DNA of 64,000 bases from Calliopsis andreniformis (taxonomy: Eukaryota; Arthropoda; Insecta; Hymenoptera; Andrenidae): assembly GCF_051401765.1 (NCBI RefSeq), contig NC_135071.1, positions 20,486,961 through 20,550,960 of the forward strand, in the 5' to 3' direction. The position numbers and the translations under genes are program-made. Positions 13,061 through 26,210 of the stretch are shown here, piece after piece. Position 1 is the first letter of the stretch. Each line of letters starts with the position of its first letter. Below the pieces are notes generated by a model. That model had not been told where the DNA came from and made no database searches. It was given only the letters and a program-made list of their open reading frames with translations.

Positions 13061-15990
13061 TCGGAGCTTTGTCTATGAAAACGATCAGATGGACTGATTT
13101 ATTGAGCTTTCGCTGATAGAATAGGGTCTTAATAGAGAACAAGATATTATAAGAGATGAGACTGCTTCAGAGTTGATAGATACTATCACAGATGCAGTTC
13201 AGGTAATACCTGGATCCAGGTGACAGAGTCCTGGCTATAATGGTTCCCTAATTTAATCTATGTTTAATGGATATGTATGGCTAACCAAGGCTTCAATTTT
13301 AAAGAGAATGCTTTCGCACGTTCCTGTCCCCCCATGAATGTCCTTCGACTTTCGAATTCTCGGCGACTTCGGTGAAATGGCAAAAAGACGATCGTGATGC
13401 TATGCCAGACCCTTCAGCGATGGCGTACGTGAACGATTCGGCGTAAACATTTCGGCAAGAACTCCTGAGGAGCCTCGTGAGCCGACGGACGTTTGTCATA
13501 TTACTCTTGGCTCGATCATCCTTCGCTTTTGAATATATTGGAACAAGCGTTCTTAATGAAAGTCAAGCCTAACTTCTCGCTATTTCCGTGGCCCTTCGAT
13601 TATTCTCCTAAAAGGTTTACGATTAACGATTATTCTCCTCATAAGCACAGGATATCGTATAGATTTGAGAAACGCTGCGAAGGGCCGACGCACCGAGCGG
13701 GGTGAACGTTCTCCGTGTGTTTAATTCGCTAACTCATGCACTCACTTCTTCGCGCGTCTTCTCGCTTGTCCCTTCAACGGGCGCTTCGAATTCCTACGAC
13801 AAGAATTTTACAAAAGTAGAACTTGGCATCGAATTTTCGAAAACTGACTTTCTGACAGCCCAGCTTCCTTCAGCTCCGATCCATTCTACTTTCTCATTAA
13901 CACCTTCCTCCTTTCCTTCAGCTTCTCTCATTCTACCTTCACTGCTTCCCCTTTCCATAAAATCTTCCTTTCCTCTCGTTAACTTCTTCTCCTCAGTTTA
14001 CTACACGATTCTCCACGCCATCCTCGCAGCCACATTCACCGAATTCGTTCCGCAGGATTCGAACCCCCTAAAATTGCACGGAAAGTTCCCCATCCTCTTG
14101 TTTCTCTCGTCGTTCGCCTTTTCATCGATTCTTCCTCATTCCCTCCGCTGTTCCTCGAGGTCCTCGTCCAACTCACGGGGCTCGGTAGGGCGCATGCGTG
14201 TGCGCGAATGCACACGCAGCCAGGCGCGTCACGCAGGCATCGCGCGTGTCTGGCTGCAGCCTCGCGGGGCCTAGTTCCGAGTAAAACGATAGGGAATGGA
14301 CGTTGTGTATGTGCGAAACGGGTGCAGCGCGTTCGAACCAGGGGCAAGAGGATCGGGGAGCAGGGGAATGGGCTGAGAAGTGCATGGGGCACCGCGTTTC
14401 GCATGGCCACGGAGTTCACTGTCCCGAGCCAAGGCCGCAGGGGCACCGCCCCACTGAACCAATTGTGCCACTTCTATGCTCCCCGACTGATTTTTGCCGA
14501 GTTTTACCACTCCCCAGCCATTGATCTGAGATGATTTCTCTGTCGCGAATTTCAGGGAACTTGGATCACGTGTCTGGGGAACCAATCGAGATTGAGTAAA
14601 AGTAAAGGAAACTTTGACGTTTCAATGTCAACGGAGAGATGTAAATTATTCCTGCAAGAGAAAAGTCGATGTCCCTGTGGAAAGACTGCTTCATAAATTT
14701 TCGAGTCTGAAAAATACCTCTCGAGTATTGAAAAAAGGAGAAGTTCGCGAGAATGAAATTGCGTGAAAGCCAAGTGAATGTTCGTTGCACTAGAGTCATC
14801 CAGTTTAGGAAGCAAACGGAGCTGGTTGAAGGGCACTGAGCCACGGTGACTCACCGATAGCTATACGACGAATTTGTTGGATCAATGTCAACGAATTCCA
14901 AGTATCAACCGCTATGCGTTCACGAGGACATCCGGACTCTTCTGAAACTTGGAATCCAGCCGAGTTCGATACACAGTATCGCGCGTTTATCGCCCACACT
15001 TACAGACTCTGTAAACTTATAACAAAGGAACGCAATTCTTTCGAATATAATAAATTTTATCAACGTGCTATTGCTTAATATTTTTTCTAAATTCGTAAGT
15101 ATCGTATCTAAGCTACTTATGTCGACTAAAATTTTTTCAAACTCCCGTAAGTTAATTTGTATCCGAGGCAGCAAGTTTCGACGAAACTGTGCCATTGGTC
15201 GCGAAGTTTCAACATTGTTGGCCGGGACGCACGAACGAGCGAGAGATTTGCGACCCCGGGAAATGCGTTCGAGTTTGGGAACCCCATACTGGTGGGGATT
15301 GCCCCAGACACCCCCTCCAGCAGACGACTCTCCCTCCACCATGAGCGTAGCTGCCTCTAAAATCCTACCCCTACCGTCAATGGCACAGGGTGCAAAACCC
15401 TGTCTGTTTGATAATCCGTTGCACCGCCCACACACGATAAGCGTAACACGATGCATTCATTCGTAACAGAAGCACAATAAAAAGAAGATAAGCAAGTGTT
15501 TTCTTGCACCGTAAAGAAACGGCCTTCTCTCGTGGAAAAGTAACATCAGAATCGTTGAAGAAGAACGATCAGAAAAACTGTCTGAAGCTCTTACAAACAA
15601 GTAATCATCTGTCGAAACGCTGGAAGCGCCACAAAACGTCTCCGCTGCATAACATTTCGCAATTAGCCTTTACACTTTCTCCAGTTAATTAAAATGAATG
15701 GGTGTTCGTGTTAGAGAGTGAGCACGCGCCAACTCGGGATGATCGTTTCAATTGCCTCGAAAGTGATCAATTTTCTACGGTTTTCCCTTTCGTTTATCGC
15801 GTCACGGTGCGCGAATAATAGTAAAACTGAAACTCCAGTCACGGTACCGTAATCGAGAGACCAGTGAACTTCTTTTTTATCTATCACTTGCAACGAACGA
15901 CTTTATTAACTACTCTCCTATATTAGCAGTAACTAACGAAACAGTACCTCACGGTATTGTACGAAAAGAAAGCAGACGAAAGATATTCCA
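13061..15990. other. gene-poor interval with pyrimidine-rich segment
   Basis: I found no supportable gene. The segment near 13860-14170 is pyrimidine-rich, which yields a 190-codon plus frame rich in Ser, Phe, Leu and Pro. A tRNA-like TTCGAA word near 14054 has no matching arms. Base composition becomes more AT-rich to the right of about 16 kb. Confidence 0.5.
15303..15319 (+). repeat. 17-bp direct repeat, copy 1
   Basis: CCCAGACACCCCCTCCA occurs here and again, identically, at 16230-16246. Both copies lie shortly upstream of a CCCTCCACCATG-like sequence. Copy 1 has about 17 extra bases between the motif and that shared end. This suggests two diverged copies of a short dispersed element. Confidence 0.7.
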
Positions 15991-16169
15991 AGTTCGGATA
16001 TGATCTTCAAACGCTTTCATAGATATTCTATTCTATCTACTATAATCAATGTGCATCTGTGGTCGTAATTAGTCGTTACAATTGTTTAAGCAATAGTCCG
16101 ATTAATACACGTGTGATGCATGTAAACAATCGATGTACTTCGATGTCACAAGCTGTACACCGACCGAAA

Positions 16170-16190
16170 GCTGGGGTTGCGAACCCCAGC
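16170..16190. repeat. perfect 9-bp inverted repeat, 3-bp spacer
   Basis: GCTGGGGTT, a GCG spacer and AACCCCAGC form a perfect hairpin or dyad. It sits 40 bp left of copy 2 of the 17-bp repeat and may be part of the same small element. Confidence 0.85.
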
Positions 16191-16229
16191 AAGGTAGCCA
16201 GCCAACCAGACAAACATGAAAGGGGGTGA

Positions 16230-16246
16230 CCCAGACACCCCCTCCA
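16230..16246 (+). repeat. 17-bp direct repeat, copy 2
   Basis: This is the second exact copy of CCCAGACACCCCCTCCA, about 0.93 kb from copy 1. It is followed directly by CCATG, as at the end of copy 1's flank. Confidence 0.7.
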
Positions 16247-16911
16247 CCATGTTGTTTGGAAGCAGCTCGACTACCGCATTGGATAATAATCAGAGGGTTA
16301 AATGTACTGGCGAAGTAATAGCAATCGAGCTAACGAGAGTTGCTGAAAATTAAAATCAACCTCAAGGTCAGATAAAAATGCTGAATTGCATAACAACTAA
16401 ATCATTTCAATTAGCCCCTATTTTGTTTCACTAGAAAAACAAGACTCTTTTAAAGCTATGTACAAACCTATTTGGGTTTAAAGTAGAATTACTAAATAGA
16501 TAAGTCGACAATGCATAGAAGCACTTGCTGTGAAATTAATGACACTAATATGATGTTGTACTATAATAATACGTGCCATAATTCAACACCCTCTCCCCAA
16601 TAGAAACCGAATGCAAACGAAGAGAAAATATTTGGCTTAATGGCTACTTCTTTCATGCGTTCTGAATCGCCCCTGGTCAATTAATATATCGGGAACGTCA
16701 TCTAGACACAGCGTAATCGCTAATGATACCAGTCATTCAAAAGCTTTTTGGCCATTTAAATGGCCGAGGGGGGATGGAGACGTATTATCCCGAAAGAATA
16801 AAGATCCCTCCGTAAAAGAAAGAACCTCCCTCGCGTAATAACTGTTAATAAGAATCTCGATGGATCTGTAGAAAATGGCGCATCATGGCACGACCAACGA
16901 TGGGCGAGAGG

Positions 16912-17045
16912 ATAAATAAAGGAGAGAAAGACATGGGAGGGAAGGACTGGCTAGGTGAGGAGGAGGGCTAGGGAGGACGGGAGGGTGAACGCGTAGGGAG
17001 GGAAGAGATGGGTCAGAAGAGAAGAGGAGACGAGGGAGGACGGCC
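16912..17045 (+). other. purine-rich tract with G-quadruplex motif
   Basis: A G/A-dominated tract on the plus strand. Positions 16965-16985 contain four GGG runs with loops of 3, 5 and 1 nt, which fits the canonical G3+N1-7 quadruplex pattern. Whether it folds or acts in vivo cannot be told from sequence. Confidence 0.7.
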
Positions 17046-18703
17046 GTGGTGTTGCTGACCCGACGACCGCTGTAACCTTGCGTCCCGACGCCGCGCATCC
17101 AGATCAAATCATCTCACGGATTATCTGGAGACCTTCAGATCCTAGGCTTTTCGGGCTGAGACACAATAATCGACCGAATTACTTTTATTTTAATAACATT
17201 AATCTTTCGAGTATTGTAATAACAACCACTTCGTATAAATAACTCTGAAGCACTTTTATGGATTGTGCTTTTCAAGATTAAGATTTCAGTACCTACTATA
17301 TACTCGCATCTAACTTAAAAAAAATCAGTGTTAGATTCTTTCATAGGAATAGCCCTCATACCCCATCGACACAACCCTGCATTTACATTACACGTTATGG
17401 GACACCGTTGTCGATATTATGCATGGAGTATACCGTCCTATTATCATTTACATTTTTATTAGCTCGACCCTCCCTTAGCTAGGATTTACGCTTGATCTGC
17501 GTGTGCAAGAGTCACGAGCTATACAAGTAATCTTTATAATAAAACTTACAACAGAGCCCTATAGAATTCCACTGTACGTGCAACTGAACTCGTTGAAAAT
17601 AGACTACCGATGCGCACGCATTTCAACGTCAAGGTTACTCTCCATTACCCTAAGTATAGGTCAAGTCCTTGACTAAATAGCGCTCAAAAGATGCAATAAA
17701 CTGTTTTTTGTGTCGAACTTATAACTTTTCAGAAAAGGGGTCCAAATTGATACCTATTCCTATTATAACTTGAAATCACTTTCGCGTACTTTGTCTTCTG
17801 TATAAGAATGCTCTTATGCTAGACTGTTCCCTTGTTTCAACTGTATAAACTGAACGTTGTTCACTTACCATACCTCTATAGAATTCCCTTATAAAACTAT
17901 GAATATTTAAACAAATTATTTATTAATAATCTCACCAAACGTATCCTTCCTTCTTCGCTTTGGTTTCAATTCATATCGACGCTCTACAACTTTCAGACAC
18001 TGCCACCTTGCACGGGACACTTGCATTTCTACAGCAAACCTGCAACATGCGATAGCTACTTATAATAGTTTGCTACTTATAATGACAAATATGTTGGCCA
18101 AAACGGTAACTACATAGACAGTGATCGCTAATCAAGGAATTCACGTCACTGAGAAATGAGATAAAGTAGCATAGTACCAACTATCTACCGTCAGATGGCA
18201 ATACAAACCAGAATATTGGAAACTTTATTTGACACGGGTAAAAAACATTACTACAAATGACCATACACGACCAAGAACAAAACCGCAAATGAGTATAAAA
18301 AATAGACTAAACAGCTTATGAAGTTACGTGTCTCATATACTGAAATACCGACTTTTTGAAAAACCAGTGCTTTTCGAGCGCTTTATAACCAGCTTTCTTG
18401 TGTAGCACACACTGTTAATTTAACTGTATAATGCGATGGATTAGAATTTTTTGGTTACAAATGTAAAGAAATAATTTTTCGAAGAAAGTTCGTATGAATT
18501 CATATCTGTAATTAATTTCTAAAGTAACTCAAGCTAATTAGCAAATTGTAGTAATTAAAAAAATTGAAATTTTAGATTTTATATGAACTTAGTCAAGCAT
18601 TTTTCTTCCTACAAATGCTTTATCAATTTGTTAATAACTTATCAGAACACCCTGTATGCAATTTCCTGTCGGTATAATAATTTTAATTCTTACTACTCGT
18701 AGC

Positions 18704-18728
18704 GCTGAGCTCTTATTTCAAGCTCAGC
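18704..18728. repeat. inverted repeat (8-bp arms)
   Basis: GCTGAGCT at 18704-18711 pairs with AGCTCAGC at 18721-18728. A second short hairpin lies 104 bp downstream. Confidence 0.75.
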
Positions 18729-18831
18729 CGCTAACGTTGAGCGTGCCAAAAAATGGTAATACGATTTTAAAACCCCAAAAATGGGATAGAAAGACGCATT
18801 GCTTCTCCAGTTTTTGTGGCTAGATCGAGGG

Positions 18832-18852
18832 TTAGTTTAAGGGCTAAACTAA
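18832..18852. repeat. inverted repeat (8-bp arms, 5-nt loop)
   Basis: TTAGTTTA, a loop AGGGC and TAAACTAA form a perfect small hairpin. No associated gene is recognised. Confidence 0.75.
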
Positions 18853-19799
18853 GCGCGAAAACAGTAAAAATTTACCTTTGTGATGAACTTTGCTCTATAG
18901 CGTCATTCCGTACGAAGTGACTGTGTACGCAACTTCGAGAATCGAAGGAATATCGCTCGCTCGAATTTCGAGAGTATTGAAACTCGAAGGCTCAGGATCT
19001 TTTACCGCCCACCTGTTGAGTATAACGCGAATAACAATGAATATCAGTAAAATTCATAAAATACTACCCATGTCTGGCTTTAGAAGCTACGAAAATTGAA
19101 CAGTAGTCTATAAAGTATGCCATGAGTCTACAATTTCTATTGAGTTTTGCAAAAAGAGGGAAACTTGTATGGTCGTATACATGTAGAATCGAAAAGCGAG
19201 AAATAAACATTTTTCAAACAAGTATTAATCACTAAAATGATCGAAATGAATGTAAATATTGTATTAAATGCGTACTACTATGTACAAATTAAAGACACGT
19301 ACTTTTGTGAGAGGCCAGGAATCACTAAAAACAGGATTAAATGCGATTAACAGGACGGCAAATCCGTTCGTCTGACTCCCAACGCGTCCGTGAACGGTAT
19401 GATGCGCAATGACGTCGCGCGCAATTCGACAAGGCAAATATGGCTACGAAGACTAGAAACAGCGGCAAATTTAAACCAACTGCATACAATTCAAGCTATT
19501 AAATATTTCAGCACTATCACTAAAAATATAATTGATTATTAATCAATGAAAAAAGGATCGATTCTCTCTAACTAGAGAAATTATTCTTAAGTTAAACTGT
19601 TACAAATTTTTCTATATCTTGTTACTTAACAATAATAACTGTCAATAATGCGCACAAAAGAATGCGTGTAATTGTTATTAACGAATCACTTGCCATAAAT
19701 CATTATTACTGTGAATAATTTATTGAAAATATCAACTTCTTTACAAGACTGCAATTTCAAATCCAAAGTGATTTAGCGCCACGATTAATTGATCTCATG

Positions 19800-20030
19800 C
19801 CGCTGCGTGGCGTGACGATCGCACTCTACCGGACATGTTGCATCCGAATTTATACCGCCATATTGTGTCTTGCGTGCGAGGAAAAACATTGCGATTATAT
19901 GGCACAGTTTTCTACGAATTCCGAGGAAAGTTGACTATTCGGTGTGGTTGAAAATTCGTTGTATTTGTCAGGTGAACACGTACAGAAGATCAGAAAGAGA
20001 TTGCACGGCGATTTGTCAGTAATTACACAG
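19800..20030 (+). other. probable non-coding first exon of AKAP1
   Basis: The sequence is GC-richer than its flanks and ends in ACACAG followed by a strong donor, GTACGT, at 20031. No long open frame runs into the donor, so it is best read as 5' UTR. The next convincing acceptor on this strand is TTTCAG at 26161-26166, directly before the AKAP1 start. The 5' edge is approximate and no core promoter element was identified. RNA evidence is absent, so the link to AKAP1 is inference. Confidence 0.45.
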
Positions 20031-23000
20031 GTACGTTGATCGTCATACGCGGACCTCGTGCTCACGCGACTCTACTGGCTGCTTTCCTTTGTTATCTTTC
20101 TCTCATTGTCACATAAAACGCGTGCAATTGTTAAATGAACTCGTCATGACATTTAGTTCTCTCGTTCAGTTAAATAGCTACAATTATTCATCGATTAGAC
20201 TACTATCCGCGTAGTAGTCATATGGGAGGTTGTGGTTGATACGGTCTTGGCGGCCCATAGTTGCTTCACAGAAGTTCGGCTGACCGGAATGTTGGCATAT
20301 CATTGTGAAAATCGAACAGACTTCGGTAGTTTTGAAGCTAATAACGCGTCTCGTGGCGTGTAGGCATTTGCATAGTGTTTAATTGCTTCAGTAGGAATTT
20401 ATTCGATAACTGCACCAACCATAAGGGTGTGCGTAAAAAGGTCGAATCAGGAATGAACCCATGCAGTTTAGTTTAAGTCGATATAGCTTATTACGTGTGA
20501 GAGACATCATTTGTACACTATTAAAGTTCGTATAGCCTTGCCGATTCTTTTCTCTGTTATACTACGCTATCAATTCACTTGCCATGAAATTGTAAGTTCT
20601 CGGTAAAAGATGACATCAAATAGATCGTCATCTGGAAATAGCATATTTGTGTAATGGAACGTTCGATGGCCGTTAACTCTTTCATCGTTTATCGATAGTA
20701 TCTCGTACACATTTCTTTAGTATGTTCAGTATTCGTCTCATAAAGGCTGGATTACACATAAAGTTCATGATACTTCCGTTAGTATGATAGATGTTTTTTA
20801 GGAAAATTGGAATTCAATGTGTTCTGAAAGATCGCTACCTTTTGATCGATATCGAAAACTTGTCACGCGATTCCATTTATTTATTCTTTAAGGGATGGTT
20901 GAGGGTGTTATGTATGAACTCAATAACACGCGATAATGATACTAGCGCTCGCAAGTTGTGTACAAAAATGAAAAAAATTAAGTCTAGGCGCGTAAATCAT
21001 TTGTACATATTGTGATTAATAGTAGCACTGTTAATGAAAGGAACATTTTACAAGTACACATAAAAAATTTGATTATTATCAAATTCGCTGATAAGTTTAT
21101 TAAGTTCTATTAAATCTTCCACCTTTCGAAACAAATTGTAATTCTTAATTAAAGTTTCATTATTGTCAGTTTTATGAATATCTTAAGAACTTGATCAAAT
21201 TTTGTCTGAAATTTCGTCGATGTTATCTATATTAATAGATATTGTGTGATAAATCACGATGGAGAGTATAACGAGTGAAACGTCCCAGGCGTGTAGCTTT
21301 ATGATATGTTATGCTGTCGCCTCATGTGTACGGGCATTTAAAGGGTCAACAGACTGTGGAGTCAGTTTTAGTTACACGCTATTTCGAAGATACGTTCCAT
21401 TCGATTATACCAGCACCTAGCTTTCTAAGGCAGTTGGCCCTGAATCCAACATTGGTTATTTCCGTGTTACTATTCGAGTCATCGCTTGATTGTTCTACAA
21501 GAATCATCGCGTGATTCTGTGTTCGAAAATGAAGTTCGCTTCGTAGAAATTTCTTCGGGCGTGTTGGTAAATAAAAGGAATCTTCCAATCGAGACACACT
21601 GTATCATCAGCTCGATAACTAAATTATCATGTATATTTGTTAGGTTGAATTTTTAATCATACTCGTGACGGCGATAGCAATTGCCAAGAATATCCTTCTT
21701 TTTATGAAATTTTATTATGAAAGTTACATTGATTTTTACTGGAGCTATTTTTTTACATTTTCATACTTTTTAATGAATACGATCCCAAAAGTAAGGGTCA
21801 GTCTCTTGCTCATATATTAAGAGACTAGTAATTCAAGCATCGTTAAAATTCTTTGAAACATAAACACACTAGCAAATTGGCACAAAGTTGCATGTTTACG
21901 AATCGAATGTTATTTAAACATTGTAAAATATGTATCACTAGCAAGCCACATTTACGCAAGGTCAGGCACGCGCACAAAATCTACAAGGTTGAAGAACGAA
22001 GATTTCCTTCGATTTACCCTCAATGTATCGCAACTGTTATCGTTCTGTAGATTTTTTTTATCAACACTACAAACAATCTAGGTGCGATACAAACACGTCT
22101 CGAGTTACCTTAATCTCTCGCGATAAGAAATATAGTCGACTAGTTCCCAAGTCTAAAAGGTGAAGGATAATGAAGGGCTTCCTAATTATCGATAAGTTCG
22201 CCTCGGTTTCTGATAAAATGGAACACCAGTCATAATGAATTTTTCCGCTTCATTTCTTGCTTTGCCCCTTAACGATCGCTTAACAGTGCCACAGCAATTA
22301 CATCGTAATTCATTTAACACTTTTCATAATCTTTCGTTTATCAGTACCAACTCTATTACGCTCATTCAATTCTTACACAACATTATTGCAGATAGTGAAT
22401 TTTGCATCATACATAGTTAGTTGCATTTCTTTCTCCATCAAAGACCTTGATCTTTAACCGCGTAGTTATTAATGTACTTACTACTTTTATAGCGATACAA
22501 TTTTTATTTCATTATCCTTTAATAAACTCCTGGAACTTTTTTTTTTACTTGTAACAACGAAATCATCGAAATCTAGGGAAGAATAGGGAAGGTCCTGAAA
22601 AGATTCGTTGAAAAGTATCCTAACGTCAGTCATCGGTTCAGAAATTTCCCACAGAACGTGCTGGAAAGTTTCGTACGAAAACGTGTTTCGGGTTTCAGGA
22701 GGGAGCAGGCCTGCTTTCTTTCTTTCTCCCTTCTTTCGTGTCCCTTTTTGGCGTAGCTTTCGTCGTTCATCTCACGGCCTTTTCTCTTCCTCCTTCCGAT
22801 CCCTCTCTCCTCGATACTTTTGCCCATGGCTCGGTTACTTCATCGTACTGCATGGGCAGGTTGGACATTCCAAGAGCGCGTTGAACCACACGGTCAACTC
22901 TGTTTCTTGCATATATATGCGTCCGTGTAACAACTTGCAGGGTAAATTTACCAGTCAGACGACTGCCTCCTGTCCACAGCTGAACTAATAGTCAAAAACA

Positions 23001-26000
23001 AATGAAAATCCAAAGAAGTCCTGTTCCAATCCACCCATTGAGCTGACTATTATTTATGCATGCATTTCCTACGACCGCCAGTCTCAGAACGATGAAACGT
23101 TATGATTGGTTCGTATCTTGGATACTACGTGGCCAGAGGACCTAGATACGACTTTCGTGATCCAAATATCCTTACATCCGGATATTCGAGATAGTATCAT
23201 GTTTAATAACTGGACTCGAATAGCCTGAAAGTATCAACCTGTTCAATGTGACTCTGTCGTCTCTCGTTGAGGGGAATTAATGGAGAAGGAAATCGGTTCA
23301 TTCTTTCGTACATAGTTGTTTAACCAAGTGTCTAGTTATGTACCCAGACAGTGTGTGTCTCCGTATTTTTTCTTTTTCAAATTTTTCTTCCATCAAGTTC
23401 TGAGATTGTAACCCAGTTCCTTCGACAACTGCTGACCGATCCGATTTCCGCCGATCACCGGTTTCGTTTTAATTAAACTTCTTGTCTTTCGCTCGCTACG
23501 TATCCCTTCTCCTATTCGAGTGTCAAGATCTCAAATCGCGGTGCCTCACCTTGGCCAGTCTCTTTTCTTACTCCTGCCACGGACCTGTGTCGAAATAGAG
23601 TTTAAACAGCCTTTAGGCGTTCGCCCTTCCGAATGAAATTACTCGATAATTGGACTACCGGTTCATTTACCGGTTGCACGCCAGTAAGTGTTGGAAGTAG
23701 AATGTTTTACGTACATATGCAACTAGGAAATAGGGAATTCTCCACCATTTCAGGCTTTGCTTTTTATGAGTCGATTACTTTCTATGACAAAAGTGTCAGA
23801 GAAACGTAATTCTGGCGAATTAGTTGAGCTTCCGTTTAGAGACATGACGTTTCGTGTTTACGAGAAGTGACCTTATAATTGACTGACGACCTCGAACCTT
23901 CGGAATTTTGACGATTGATAGTAAATCGATAAATATTTCCATATTTGACCCTCGTTTCAACATTTTTTTATATGTATTAGTGAAATAGCTGTGAGATGTT
24001 AGCGAAACATTTCTTAATATGAAAAATTATTCAATTTTAATATGTGCATATAATATCAGAAAGGTCAATGTCGTTTATTTGTTACTAAGATAACTGTTAC
24101 AATTGGTCATTAGTAGTAATTACTAATCGCGAAATATTTGTTTAATTAGCATTATGAACTGTAAAAGAAGGAATGTAGTTAACATTTGAAAAACATTAGT
24201 TAAGGAGATGACACTTGTAAATGCACTTTTATCGCGCACAGAATTTATGCATGAATGAATTACGTATTTGCAACTCATTATCACTTACATCAGAACTGCC
24301 TTACGTCATTTAAAATTTGTTACTTCCTTAACAGAGATATCCAAATTCGTTCTTGATTTTTCAGTAACATTTTTAATCTTATTAAAAAATTAATTTTTGG
24401 ACAGCCTTTTGGACGTGAATTCCTTGAAATTACTAATTCATGCGACTACCTGTTTGCTCGAAACTATGTCGTACATTAGCAGCAATACGACGGAGACCTA
24501 TAATTTTATGTCAGATTGAGTAATCTCTTCCTTGGATCGCCAAATTTAATCCTTTTACTTTCGGTGCAAATTTTACGATAGACATCGTCCACATTCTTTT
24601 AAAGAACGCAAGGAGAAATATAAAATTAATTCGAACATTTTGCACTTTTCGTACTATAGCAACTTAGATGTTATCCCTAAACTTCTTTCTAGATTTCTAA
24701 TGAAATTTCTTTCATCAATCTGTTCATACATTTCCTTCTAGATAAAAGATGAGAGACTAATCTCAATATTAAATGTCATTTTTTACGAGTTACACTACCT
24801 AAGGTCCTTCTTTCTGTTGATCAAAATCATTCTATTCAGCATATTGACAGGAAAAGTAAAATATTCTATGGTAGAATAATTCGTTATCAGTATTATCACC
24901 GTGTGAACGGCGCTTAACGCGATATCGCGTCTGCGCAATCGTGAGCGGTTTCAGTCGAACTGGTCTTCGGAGTTACCACGTGCCCGAAAGTTGCGGCCGT
25001 TCCGCAAACCGCAGTACCGCGTCAGTCGCTTTAATGAAAGTGCCTTTGGTTCAGTTCTCTCATGTGCCACCCCGAATTCTTTCCATTCTCACCATTTTGC
25101 TAACAGCCTTGTTCTCTTCGGTAGCAAATTTTCGAAGTTACTGTATTTGAACGCGGTCGACCCAACAACGTTCGCAGATGGAAATAAGCATGGATGTTAC
25201 ATGGGTGAGTCCTGTCCTATCGTTAATCAACTAACGTATTAGGCACGACCTTCGCCAAAGGACTGTTTGACTCGTTCCAGTTGTATGCTATTGAAATTTG
25301 TCTGGCTCGATATCCTAACTGTTTCAACAAATTCGTTTTATTGATTCTGTACTCGACCAGATTTTTTTCTTTTATCTTTCTTGAATAATCGTTATTTATA
25401 CGCTTGTTATGCCTCGTGTATTTCGCGTAGATGGAAATTAATGTTGGAAACAGAGAAGATACAATCACATATGTGTGAAGTGGTTTTTATTTTAACGTAC
25501 CGTTTCGCGTATTTCCTGTTGAAAAACTGTTATGGGGATGTTTCCTTGTTATATTTATTATGATATCGTTCCTTAAGAGTTTTGAGAATGAATTGGATAG
25601 TTTCTTTAATGCTTGGCCATCGCAGATGGAAATCCTGAGTAAACGAGCGTAGGCGAATGTATTCTACAGTGTGCCTCAATGTAAGCGAGCGGAGAGAAAG
25701 TTATTCCCGCGAAAATGGATGGAAAATTTGAAAACTGAGACATCTGTACTTTACAAAAAATACGAAAGCTTGTGATATATTCAAGCTTATGTAACATTTT
25801 CTTTGATTATTTAAAATTATATTACATTTGAAAGTCAAGCTTTTATATTTCTTTAGATAATTTCTTTCGAATATGAAATCGTAGCAATTTTTCACTTTTC
25901 TCTGTACATTATTCGTGTGAGTGCTCCTTGTAGCCGGAAGTTACGCTCGCGAAACGGCAATTAGCAAAGGAAACCGAGTAAAACGAAGAGTTTAAATGAG

Positions 26001-26166
26001 AATTAAATTTCATCCACTTCGCACAATCCGCGTAAGGGCATTGTTACACCGTTATTTTCAATAGTATTCTAACCCATTCAAAGCACCTGTTTACCAACAC
26101 ATGATTAGAGTAACATAAATGACTTTGATTTACCGCAAAATAAATAATTCAGTTTTTATGTTTCAG
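20031..26166 (+). other. probable long first intron of AKAP1
   Basis: AT-rich DNA with no supportable coding exon, lying between the probable first exon and the first coding exon of AKAP1. A GC-richer patch at about 24910-25204 ends in a donor and may be an alternative first exon (listed separately). The open frames here are short and featureless. Confidence 0.45.
24910..25204 (+). other. candidate alternative first exon of AKAP1
   Basis: A GC-rich patch in AT-rich DNA ends ATGG followed by the strong donor GTGAGT at 25205-25210. An ATG at about 25190 lies 15 nt before the donor. If spliced to the acceptor at 26166, this ATG would open a short upstream frame that reads through the AKAP1 start region in another frame and stops soon after. 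The 5' edge and use of the exon are inference. Confidence 0.35.
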
Positions 26167-26210
26167 ATTAAAAGGCTCCTCGATAGCAACAATTACAGTG
26201 GACTTGAAAA

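Larger units (their letters stand above)
15991..19799. other. non-coding interval upstream of AKAP1
   Basis: No supportable coding exon was seen. The interval contains a perfect small palindrome, a purine-rich tract with a G-quadruplex motif and two hairpin-forming repeats, all listed separately. The DNA is more AT-rich than the leftmost 15 kb. It lies upstream of the probable AKAP1 first exon and may hold its distal regulatory DNA (inference). Confidence 0.55.

Noticed and set aside
14050..14075. TTCGAA-containing word resembling a tRNA T-loop (B box)
   Set aside because: The flanking bases do not form the 5-bp T stem, and no anticodon or acceptor arms fit on either strand.
13702..14274. 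190-codon plus-strand open frame with hydrophobic stretches
   Set aside because: It coincides with a pyrimidine-rich tract that yields Ser/Phe/Leu/Pro codons. The apparent membrane segments are a by-product.
18650..18662. ACACCCTGTATG word seen at the ends of some insect transposons
   Set aside because: No matching inverted end or target duplication was found nearby.
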